From: Defluviitaleaceae bacterium
GTDB taxonomy: Bacteria; Bacillota; Clostridia; Lachnospirales; WRAX01
Assembly: GCA_009787945.1 (NCBI GenBank)
Contig: WQSI01000092.1
Span: 1-7,114, forward strand
Direction of reading: 5' to 3'
DNA length: 7,114 nucleotides
The notes below the pieces were generated by a model. The model was not told the DNA's origin and made no database searches. It saw nothing but the letters and a program-made list of their open reading frames with translations. The first letter of the stretch is position 1; the number at the start of each line of letters is the position of its first letter. Positions 1-5,323 of the stretch are shown here, piece after piece. Position numbers and translations under genes: made by a program.

Positions 1-614
1 CCGAAATTAAACGGCTTTGCCCTGATGCTATTATTCAGCCATCAACAGGCGGGGCTGTGGGCATGAGTGACGAGGAGCGGATGCAACCCCTAACCCACAA
101 GCCCGAAATGGCAACCCTCACCCCTGGCACGGTGAATTTTGGCGGTGATGATATTTTCATTAACAGCGAAACCACCGTAAAAAACTTCATCACCCGCATG
201 AACGAAATGGGTGTAAAGCCCGAAATTGAAGTTTTTGACAAAGGTATGATTGACACAGCAATAAACCTCGAAAAGCGAGGCTTTTTCAAAGCTCCCATGC
301 ATTTTAATTTCGTCCTGGGCATAAATGGCGGAATTGCGCCAACCACGCGGGATTTTGCCTATTTGATGAGCAGCCTGCCAGCTGGGTCAACCTTTACTGT
401 GGCAGGCATTGGGCGGCACGAGTTTCCAATGGCTACCCTATCCATTGTGTCAGGTGGTCACGTTCGTGTTGGCTTTGAGGATAATGTGTATTTGTCCAAA
501 GGTGTCCTGGCTAAATCCAATGGGGAATTGGTTGAAAAGGTTGTCCGCATCGCCAAGGAGCTAGGCAGAGAAATCGCCAACCCCGCCGAAGCACGGCAGA
601 TTTTGGGATTGTAG
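1..614 (+). CDS. kce: 3-keto-5-aminohexanoate cleavage enzyme, 5'-truncated by the window edge
   Basis: Kce condenses 3-keto-5-aminohexanoate with acetyl-CoA to give acetoacetate and L-3-aminobutyryl-CoA in cytosolic lysine fermentation. It is a Zn-dependent TIM-barrel enzyme of the BKACE (DUF849) family. The frame is open from base 3, so the GTG at 57 is internal and not a start. About 203 residues are visible of the usual 270-275. STGG (bases 42-53) corresponds to the region of the catalytic serine (Ser82 in the Cloacimonas enzyme, numbering from memory), so roughly 68 N-terminal residues, including the HxH zinc ligands, lie outside the window. KPEMATLTPGTVNFG and the C-terminal RVGFEDN match the family; the R, E and D of RVGFEDN correspond to the substrate-binding Arg, the third zinc ligand Glu and the catalytic Asp. 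The C-terminus (EARQILGL) is family-typical and complete. The stop is 2 bases before the next gene. Confidence 0.95.
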   Translation, partial: EIKRLCPDAIIQPSTGGAVGMSDEERMQPLTHKPEMATLTPGTVNFGGDDIFINSETTVKNFITRMNEMGVKPEIEVFDKGMIDTAINLEKRGFFKAPMHFNFVLGINGGIAPTTRDFAYLMSSLPAGSTFTVAGIGRHEFPMATLSIVSGGHVRVGFEDNVYLSKGVLAKSNGELVEKVVRIAKELGREIANPAEARQILGL

Positions 615-616
615 AC

Positions 617-1048
617 ATGGGCACAAAAAATAAAATCAATAGATTGGTTGCAGTCATCATCGGCTTCGGGTTTATTTCCTTTGCGGGATGGTTTGTTTTA
701 CAATGGGTGTTTGCGCCACCGACCTTCATGGGCAGTCGCTGGGAAGTTGTAGATAGCATTAATCCTGATTTTGTTGTGGGTGATGTTTGGCATTTTAGGC
801 GCAATGGTCAAGTTGTTGTAAACGGTCAGCCTGTCGGCGCCTATAGCATCCTAGTCAATAATTGGGATTGGTTTGATGGTGTGTTCGATGTACAACTCAC
901 TCTCATCAGAGAAGATTTCTTACCAACTTATCCATTTTTCGGATATAGACCTGGAGGGTACGCTGGGCTTTCTGACACATCATTTAGGTTTAGACGCGAC
1001 GTGTCAGAATGGGCAGAGGTACTTTTTCGTCGGGTAAGGGGGTTTTAG
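617..1048 (+). CDS. Small membrane-anchored protein, unknown family (copy 1 of a tandem pair)
   Basis: I do not recognise this 143-residue protein as a named family. A short basic N-terminus (K4, K6, R9) precedes one hydrophobic segment at about residues 10-33, so it is probably a single-pass protein with its C-terminal domain outside the membrane. The remaining ~110 residues are rich in Trp, Phe, Gly and Arg and look beta-stranded: PP (34-35), RWE (41-43), VWHF (57-60), RNGQ (62-65) and WDW (83-85). The same motifs occur in the same order in the next gene, so the two are diverged duplicates. The W...F..NGQ...G pattern loosely recalls lipocalin-like beta-barrels, but this is only a resemblance. 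It starts 2 bases after the kce stop with a poor Shine-Dalgarno, which suggests translational coupling. Nothing ties it chemically to lysine catabolism. The existence of the gene is likely; its function is unknown. Confidence 0.8.
   Translation: MGTKNKINRLVAVIIGFGFISFAGWFVLQWVFAPPTFMGSRWEVVDSINPDFVVGDVWHFRRNGQVVVNGQPVGAYSILVNNWDWFDGVFDVQLTLIREDFLPTYPFFGYRPGGYAGLSDTSFRFRRDVSEWAEVLFRRVRGF
1036..1042 (+). promoter_or_regulatory. Ribosome binding site for the GTG-started second small protein
   Basis: AAGGGGG lies 7 bases before the GTG at 1050, inside the 3' end of the previous gene. It supports the GTG start over the in-frame ATG at 1104, which would cut off half of the membrane segment. Confidence 0.6.
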
Positions 1049-1049
1049 T

Positions 1050-1496
1050 GTGCAAGGACAAAAACAGGAAATCCCAACCATTGGGATAGTAATATTTACT
1101 ACCATGGTTTCCCTTGTGGTGCTTGCCGTAATTGGGTGGATTGTTTTTACAGCTTTGTTTGTGCCCCCACACCTACAGGGTAATCGGTGGGAATTTGTAG
1201 AAATTCAGAACCACAACACCCATGTGACCATTCCCCAACTTGCACAGGGAAGTGTTTGGCATTTTCACCGAAATGGACAGCTTATAGTTGATGGTGAGCT
1301 TTTTGGTCACTGGGAGCTAATTAGTACATCATGGGATTGGTGGTATAGAAGCAGAATTACTTGGTTTTATCTAGAAACTGAAAACTGGGGCAGAAACCGT
1401 CATTCTCTTAGCTACAGGTCGGGTTTTGCTGATATGTGGCATGTGTTCCTAACCGACAACGAATTCAGGAGTAGATTGGCATTTAAATTATTGTAA
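1050..1496 (+). CDS. Small membrane-anchored protein, unknown family (copy 2 of a tandem pair)
   Basis: This 148-residue protein is a diverged duplicate of the one just upstream. Its layout is a short N-terminus (about 9 residues), one hydrophobic segment (about 10-38), then an aromatic-rich domain probably outside the membrane. Shared motifs are PP (39-40), RWE (46-48), VWHF (69-72), RNGQ (74-77) and WDW (95-97). Compared with copy 1 it has about seven extra residues between RWE and VWHF, and the C-terminal third is much less similar. The GTG start is one base after the stop of copy 1 and is supported by AAGGGGG at 1036-1042. The stop at 1494-1496 is 19 bases before kdd, so the gene sits inside the lysine operon. 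Function is unknown. The duplication argues that both copies are real genes, because two unrelated spurious frames would not share ordered motifs. Confidence 0.82.
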   Translation: MQGQKQEIPTIGIVIFTTMVSLVVLAVIGWIVFTALFVPPHLQGNRWEFVEIQNHNTHVTIPQLAQGSVWHFHRNGQLIVDGELFGHWELISTSWDWWYRSRITWFYLETENWGRNRHSLSYRSGFADMWHVFLTDNEFRSRLAFKLL

Positions 1497-1501
1497 ATAT
1501 T

Positions 1502-1507
1502 AGGAGG
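1502..1507 (+). promoter_or_regulatory. Ribosome binding site of kdd
   Basis: A perfect AGGAGG lies 8 bases before the ATG at 1516. It is among the strongest sites in the window, so kdd should be efficiently translated independently of the weakly initiated small genes upstream. Confidence 0.85.
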
Positions 1508-1515
1508 AAAATTAA

Positions 1516-2547
1516 ATGAAACTATGCAAATTCGGAACAAACAGAGTGATAGAGCCTGCAGGGGTGTTGCCCCAGGCGGCGTTGAAAATTGACAACAACA
1601 TGGAAATTTATTCCAATGAGATTTTGATTGATGTAATTTCCTTGAACATTGATTCGGCTTCCTTTACCCAGCTGAAAACAGAAGCAGATGGGGATGAAGG
1701 CAAAATTGGGGCGAAAATCAAGGAAATTGTGGGGGAGCGGGGAAAGATGCAAAACCCTGTAACAGGCTCTGGCGGGATGCTTATTGGAAAGGTCGCTGAA
1801 GTTGGTGCAGATTTGGCTGATGGCGATTTAAAGGTAGGCGATAAAATTGCAACCTTGGTATCGCTATCCCTGACCCCGCTAAAAATCAAAGAAATTAAGG
1901 CAATCCAAATGGGCATTGACCGCGTGGACGTGGATGCTCAGGCGATTTTGTTTGAGTCTGGCATTTATGCCAAATTGCCAGAAGATATGACGGAAGCCCT
2001 AGCCCTTGCCGCCTTGGACGTGGCAGGCGCACCTGCCCAAACTGCCAAAATGGTAAAACCTGGGGATTCTGTCCTTGTTCTTGGTGCATCTGGCAAGTCT
2101 GGCATGATGTGCTGTTATGAAGCTATGAAGCGGGTTGGCCCTACGGGCAATGTGGTGGCAATGTGCCGCAAAGAAGAAGATAAAAAGCGGATTTTGGAGT
2201 GCGGTTTTGCCCATCAAGTTATTTTGTCTGATGTTACCAATGCTTTGGACGTGTTGGAAAAGGCAACTGCCGCCAATAATGGGCGGGAATTTGACCTGTC
2301 CATAAACTGCGTAAACATCCCAAACAGCGAAATGGCAAGCATTTTGCCCGTCCGTGATGGCGGTATTGTCTATTTCTTCTCCATGGCTGTCAGCTTTACC
2401 AAAGCGGCTTTGGGAGCAGAAGGGGTAGGCAAAGATGTTAATATGATAATAGGCAATGGCTACACCAAGGATCACGCCGAAATTACCCTGCACCAACTGC
2501 GGGAATCTCCAGAACTTCGTCAGATTTTTGAGGAACGTTATATATGA
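1516..2547 (+). CDS. kdd: L-erythro-3,5-diaminohexanoate dehydrogenase
   Basis: Kdd is a cytosolic NAD(P)-dependent dehydrogenase that oxidatively deaminates 3,5-diaminohexanoate to 3-keto-5-aminohexanoate and ammonia, giving the substrate of Kce. The 343-residue length matches the family (about 345). The N-terminus contains the family signature around YSNEILIDV and LNIDSASFTQ (residues 32-52), followed by GKMQNPVTGSGGMLIG (76-91). The middle has ESGIYAKLP and ALDVAGAPAQ. A glycine-rich nucleotide-binding loop, VLGASGKSG, lies at residues 188-196. SINCVN and FFSMAVSFTKAALGAEGVG near the C-terminus are also family-typical, and the C-terminus is complete. The overall fold is that of medium-chain dehydrogenases, without the catalytic zinc-ligand pattern of alcohol dehydrogenases. 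The start is fixed by the AGGAGG at 1502-1507. The stop TGA overlaps the next start as ATGA (2544-2547), indicating translational coupling. The assignment is from recognisable whole-length similarity to the Fusobacterium/Clostridium enzyme. Confidence 0.96.
   Translation: MKLCKFGTNRVIEPAGVLPQAALKIDNNMEIYSNEILIDVISLNIDSASFTQLKTEADGDEGKIGAKIKEIVGERGKMQNPVTGSGGMLIGKVAEVGADLADGDLKVGDKIATLVSLSLTPLKIKEIKAIQMGIDRVDVDAQAILFESGIYAKLPEDMTEALALAALDVAGAPAQTAKMVKPGDSVLVLGASGKSGMMCCYEAMKRVGPTGNVVAMCRKEEDKKRILECGFAHQVILSDVTNALDVLEKATAANNGREFDLSINCVNIPNSEMASILPVRDGGIVYFFSMAVSFTKAALGAEGVGKDVNMIIGNGYTKDHAEITLHQLRESPELRQIFEERYI
2530..2534 (+). promoter_or_regulatory. Ribosome binding site of the Fe-S protein gene
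   Basis: GAGGA lies 9 bases before the ATG at 2544 and inside the 3' end of kdd. It overlaps the TGA at 2529-2531 that closes the Fe-S protein's frame upstream, so this protein cannot start any earlier. Confidence 0.6.
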
Positions 2548-3158
2548 TAATAGAAAAAGCTTTGGAGCTTAGAATAAAAATGGTTGTGCTGCCTTTGGAG
2601 GTTTTGCAACATGCAAAGGCTGATTTTGCAGAGCTTGCAGAAGAAAACGAGCTTAGCGATTATCAAAAAGACGTGCTGTCACGCCTTGTCACCGATGTGC
2701 CAGAAGATATGGACTTTGTGCCGAAATCCATTGTTTTAGCCATTTGGAACAGCAAAAACATGGAAGATTATGTGGACACAGAAAAGCTGTTCGCGCAAAT
2801 GGGTGTTACCTTCCTAAATGTGAGATATATGCCTAAGAAATACCTTGCGGCGCGGTCTGGCATGGGGGTTTATGGCATTAACAACAGCATTTTTGTTGAT
2901 GGCTGGGGCAGCCTTGGGCGCATTGGCACATGGTTTACAAATATAGAGCCGCCAGAAGAATACACATGGCAAGAATCCGAAATTTCAAAGGCATGTGACA
3001 ATTGCTCCAAATGCCTAACTGCTTGCCCTGGCGGAATTGGCGTAGAGGGCAGATTTTTAATTGACGCAAGCAAATGCATAAACATAGGTAAGAAGATAAA
3101 AGTTTGTTCTATTTGCCAAACGGTTTGCCCAGTTAATGAAAAGCTAACATTATGGTAA
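2544..3158 (+). CDS. Compact double-[4Fe-4S] protein related to epoxyqueuosine reductase
   Basis: This 204-residue protein resembles the central and Fe-S part of QueG-type cobalamin-dependent reductases. AARSGMGVYGINNSIF (102-117) matches the ERAGLGWIGKNT region of QueG, and GSLGRIGTWFTNIE (122-135) matches the following strand. The C-terminus holds eight cysteines in the double-cluster pattern: C151, C154, C157, C161 (CxxCxxCxxxCP) and C178, C188, C191, C195 (C-x9-CxxCxxxCP). Two [4Fe-4S] clusters are therefore expected. QueG proteins are usually over 300 residues. This one has a short N-terminal region and stops nine residues after the last cysteine, lacking the C-terminal extension or HEAT repeats. 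Truncation by frameshift is not needed, because the frame is closed by TGA at 2529. It overlaps kdd by 4 bases and is followed 16 bases later by tatD. It could be an electron carrier or reductase; true queuosine synthesis is doubtful. Family confidence is high; the reaction is unknown. Confidence 0.82.
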   Translation: MIIEKALELRIKMVVLPLEVLQHAKADFAELAEENELSDYQKDVLSRLVTDVPEDMDFVPKSIVLAIWNSKNMEDYVDTEKLFAQMGVTFLNVRYMPKKYLAARSGMGVYGINNSIFVDGWGSLGRIGTWFTNIEPPEEYTWQESEISKACDNCSKCLTACPGGIGVEGRFLIDASKCINIGKKIKVCSICQTVCPVNEKLTLW

Positions 3159-3161
3159 GTT

Positions 3162-3167
3162 GGAGGG
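3162..3167 (+). promoter_or_regulatory. Ribosome binding site of the TatD-family gene
   Basis: GGAGGG lies 7 bases before the ATG at 3175. The alternative upstream start TTG at 3160-3162 overlaps this site and has no site of its own, so ATG 3175 is the start. Confidence 0.8.
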
Positions 3168-3174
3168 TTTAACA

Positions 3175-4005
3175 ATGCAATATTTCGACGCACATTCGCA
3201 TTACACACATAAAAGATTTAACAAAGATAGGCACAGGCTTTTTGCAGAAATCCAAAAAGAAGGCGTTGCGTATATAGTTGACTGCGCCAGCGAGGGCAAA
3301 AACCGCGACCTTGCCCTGCAACTTGCTAGGAAGTATGATTTTTACTACCTTTGCACAATTGATGACCATTATTATAAAACCGAATGGGATTATAAGGCGA
3401 AGGAAGCCGAGATAAATGCCCTGGTTGATGAAACCGTGGTAAAGCTGAAAAAGCTGTGTGAGGCTAACAAGAAAATTGTTGCCTATGGTGAATGTTATAT
3501 TGATTTCCGAAGAGTGGAGAAAACCCCAGAAGAGGTGCAGAAGCAGTCTTTTTGGTTTGGAAAAGATTTGGAAGTTGCGCGGAGAGTGGGTCTGCCCGCC
3601 TTAATACACTCTGGCAACGCCGACCAAGAAGCTTTTGACGTGATAAAACGAACAGATATGCCTGACTATGGCTTTGGCAAGGGCGTGCTTCACAGCTATT
3701 TAGGGCCGCCCCAAATGGCTCTTGACTATATAGACATGGGCTATCTTATCAGCATAACAGGGCTTGTTACCCACCGCTCTGCCCGAGGCAAAAACTTGGC
3801 GGAAGTGGTTAAGACAGTGCCATTGTCGCACATGCTTATCGAAACCGACTGCCCATACCTGACCCCCGAACCTTTTCGGGATAGACGGAACGACTCTAGC
3901 CTGCTAAGGCTGACCGTGGAGGCAATCGCTGAAATTAAAGGGATTTCTGAAGAAGAAGTGGCAGAAGCTACGATGGCAAACGCAAAAGCGTTTTATGGGA
4001 TATGA
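3175..4005 (+). CDS. TatD-family metal-dependent hydrolase
   Basis: TatD-family proteins are cytosolic TIM-barrel metallohydrolases; studied members act as DNases or 3'-5' exonucleases. The 276 residues are close to the usual ~260. All expected metal ligands are present: HSH near the N-terminus (H7, H9 in FDAHSHY), E106 in YGECYIDF, H145 in LIHSGNAD, H173 in VLHSYLG and D225 in IETDCPYL, followed by the family's basic/asparagine segment RDRRND. Several normally conserved neighbours are unusual: GECYIDF instead of the common GEIGLDY, and HSGNAD instead of H.R.A. It may therefore belong to a divergent subgroup with another substrate. The first ATG after GGAGGG is chosen as the start. It follows the Fe-S protein by 16 bases and precedes kamA by 23, so the pair sits inside the lysine operon. 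No role for TatD in lysine fermentation is known to me; quality control or an unrelated passenger function is possible. Confidence 0.9.
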   Translation: MQYFDAHSHYTHKRFNKDRHRLFAEIQKEGVAYIVDCASEGKNRDLALQLARKYDFYYLCTIDDHYYKTEWDYKAKEAEINALVDETVVKLKKLCEANKKIVAYGECYIDFRRVEKTPEEVQKQSFWFGKDLEVARRVGLPALIHSGNADQEAFDVIKRTDMPDYGFGKGVLHSYLGPPQMALDYIDMGYLISITGLVTHRSARGKNLAEVVKTVPLSHMLIETDCPYLTPEPFRDRRNDSSLLRLTVEAIAEIKGISEEEVAEATMANAKAFYGI

Positions 4006-4014
4006 TTATATTTT

Positions 4015-4020
4015 AAGGAG
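4015..4020 (+). promoter_or_regulatory. Ribosome binding site of kamA
   Basis: AAGGAG lies 8 bases before the ATG at 4029, in the 23-base gap after the TatD-family gene. It is a strong site that supports the chosen start. Confidence 0.8.
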
Positions 4021-4028
4021 AGAATCTA

Positions 4029-5267
4029 ATGAAAAATAATATTTTTAAATCCATCACCCCCAGTGATTGGGCTGATTGGCGGTGGCAACTTCGCAACAAA
4101 ATCGAAACTGTTGCCGATTTAAAGAAATTGGTGAATATTACCAGTGAGGAAGAGGAACAAATCAACCAGGTATTGGCAGATTTCCGCATGGCGATAACCC
4201 CCCATTACATGTCTATGATTGATTTGGATGACCCCCATTGCCCTGTGCGCAAACAGGCTGTACCTCATATTATGGAAACCCATATACCGAAAGAAGATAT
4301 GGCAGACCCGCTGAACGAGGACGGCGACAGCCCCGTAAAAGGGCTTACCCACCGCTATCCCGACCGCGTGTTGTTATTTGTGACCGACCAATGCGCCATG
4401 TATTGCCGCCATTGCACCAGAAGGCGCAAGGTGGGAGAAAACGACGCAGCAGCGGCAATTTCCCAAGTTGAGGCAGGTATCGAATACATTGCCCGCACCC
4501 CAGAAGTGCGGGATGTGCTTATTTCTGGCGGTGATGCCCTATTGCTAGAGGATGACACCCTGGAACACATCATCAAAAAACTTCGTGAAATCCCCCATGT
4601 GGAAATTATCCGCCTTGGAAGCCGCTTACCTGTGGTTATGCCCCAACGGGTAACTGACGATTTGTGTAACATGCTTAAAAAATACCACCCTATTTGGCTT
4701 AACACCCATTTCAACCACCCTGCGGAGTTTTCTGACGAATCCCGCGAGGCTTGCAGAAAATTGGCAGATGCGGGCATCCCCCTCGGCAATCAGTCTGTGT
4801 TGCTGGCAGGGGTTAATGACTGCGTTCATGTGATGAAAGAGCTTGTTCAAGGGCTTGTTAAAATGCGCGTGCGCCCTTATTATATCTATCAATGCGACCT
4901 TTCCCAAGGGCTTAGCCACTTCCGCACACCTGTTGCAAAGGGCATCGAAATCATCGAGGGGCTTAGGGGGCATACATCTGGCTATGCCGTGCCTACCTTT
5001 GTTGTGGATGCTCCAGGCGGCGGCGGAAAAATCCCCGTTATGCCTGACTATCTTATCAGCCATGGAGCGCACAAGGTCATTCTGCGCAATTATGAAGGTG
5101 TCATCACCACCTACACCGAGCCAAAAACCTATGAGCCAAACTGCCATTGCAAGGTTTGCAAGTCTGGCGAAGAGGTGGAATTCCAAGGGGTTGCCGCGCT
5201 GATGAACAATCAGCAACTATCCCTAACCCCTGTGGGCTTAAAACGCGCTAAGCGCACAGAAAGTTAG
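4029..5267 (+). CDS. kamA: L-lysine 2,3-aminomutase
   Basis: KamA is a radical-SAM, PLP- and zinc-dependent cytosolic enzyme that interconverts L-lysine and L-beta-lysine, the first step of the pathway. The 412 residues match the family (416 in Clostridium subterminale). The radical-SAM cluster motif CxxxCxxC is C122, C126, C129 (CAMYCRHC), followed by TRRRKVG. The PLP lysine is K334 in PGGGGK. Zinc ligands are C265 and C372, C374, C377 (CHCKVC). D290 and D327 correspond to the two substrate-binding aspartates. All are shifted by exactly three from the C. subterminale numbering (125/129/132, 337, 268, 375/377/380, 293, 330; from memory), so the enzyme appears intact. The presence of the C-terminal CxCxxC and of D290/D327 argues against the EF-P-modifying homologue EpmB, which is shorter. 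The kamB/kamC-like MutS-related genes that can follow kamA in other organisms are absent here. Confidence 0.97.
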   Translation: MKNNIFKSITPSDWADWRWQLRNKIETVADLKKLVNITSEEEEQINQVLADFRMAITPHYMSMIDLDDPHCPVRKQAVPHIMETHIPKEDMADPLNEDGDSPVKGLTHRYPDRVLLFVTDQCAMYCRHCTRRRKVGENDAAAAISQVEAGIEYIARTPEVRDVLISGGDALLLEDDTLEHIIKKLREIPHVEIIRLGSRLPVVMPQRVTDDLCNMLKKYHPIWLNTHFNHPAEFSDESREACRKLADAGIPLGNQSVLLAGVNDCVHVMKELVQGLVKMRVRPYYIYQCDLSQGLSHFRTPVAKGIEIIEGLRGHTSGYAVPTFVVDAPGGGGKIPVMPDYLISHGAHKVILRNYEGVITTYTEPKTYEPNCHCKVCKSGEEVEFQGVAALMNNQQLSLTPVGLKRAKRTES

Positions 5268-5314
5268 GTAAAGATTACCACCAAGAGAATATTTTTAGCA
5301 GATAAACAACCGAG
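5268..5314 (+). other. kamA-kamD intergenic gap
   Basis: This is the longest gap between genes in the operon. It contains a weak 5-bp stem GGTAA/TTACC with an AGA loop (5267-5279), partly in the kamA stop, and an isolated T run near 5291-5296 that does not follow the stem. Neither a rho-independent terminator nor a riboswitch fits in this space, so read-through from kamA to kamD is likely. The kamD Shine-Dalgarno begins at its right end. Confidence 0.55.
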
Positions 5315-5319
5315 GTGAT
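5312..5319 (+). promoter_or_regulatory. Extended Shine-Dalgarno deciding the kamD start
   Basis: GAGGTGAT is an eight-base match to the complement of the 16S rRNA 3' end. It contains the GTG at 5315, which therefore cannot be served by it. Counting from GAGG, the ATT at 5324 lies 8 bases downstream, the normal spacing. No other purine-rich site precedes the GTG. Confidence 0.75.
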
Positions 5320-5323
5320 TATT

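Noticed and set aside
57..614. A complete short gene starting at GTG 57
   Set aside because: The frame is open to the window edge, and the residues encoded before 57 include the conserved STGG of Kce. The GTG is an internal valine codon and the gene is simply cut by the window.
1104..1496. ATG at 1104 as start of the second small membrane protein
   Set aside because: It would remove half of the membrane segment and has no ribosome binding site; GTG 1050 has AAGGGGG at proper spacing and matches the layout of copy 1.
1999..2496. 165-codon reading frame on the minus strand opposite kdd
   Set aside because: It lies fully antisense to a conserved enzyme, has no recognisable motifs, and follows from the codon composition of kdd.
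3160..3174. TTG at 3160 as start of the TatD-family protein
   Set aside because: The TTG overlaps the GGAGGG ribosome binding site that serves ATG 3175, and the extra five residues do not belong to the family N-terminus.
4626..5216. 196-codon reading frame on the minus strand opposite kamA
   Set aside because: Antisense shadow of a gene with all catalytic residues intact; no family features and no operon context.
5267..5279. Hairpin GGTAA/TTACC as a terminator between kamA and kamD
   Set aside because: The stem is only 5 bp and AT-rich, and it is not followed directly by a T run.
5268..5314. Cobalamin or lysine riboswitch before kamD
   Set aside because: The gap is only about 47-56 bases, far too short for either riboswitch, and no conserved box is visible.
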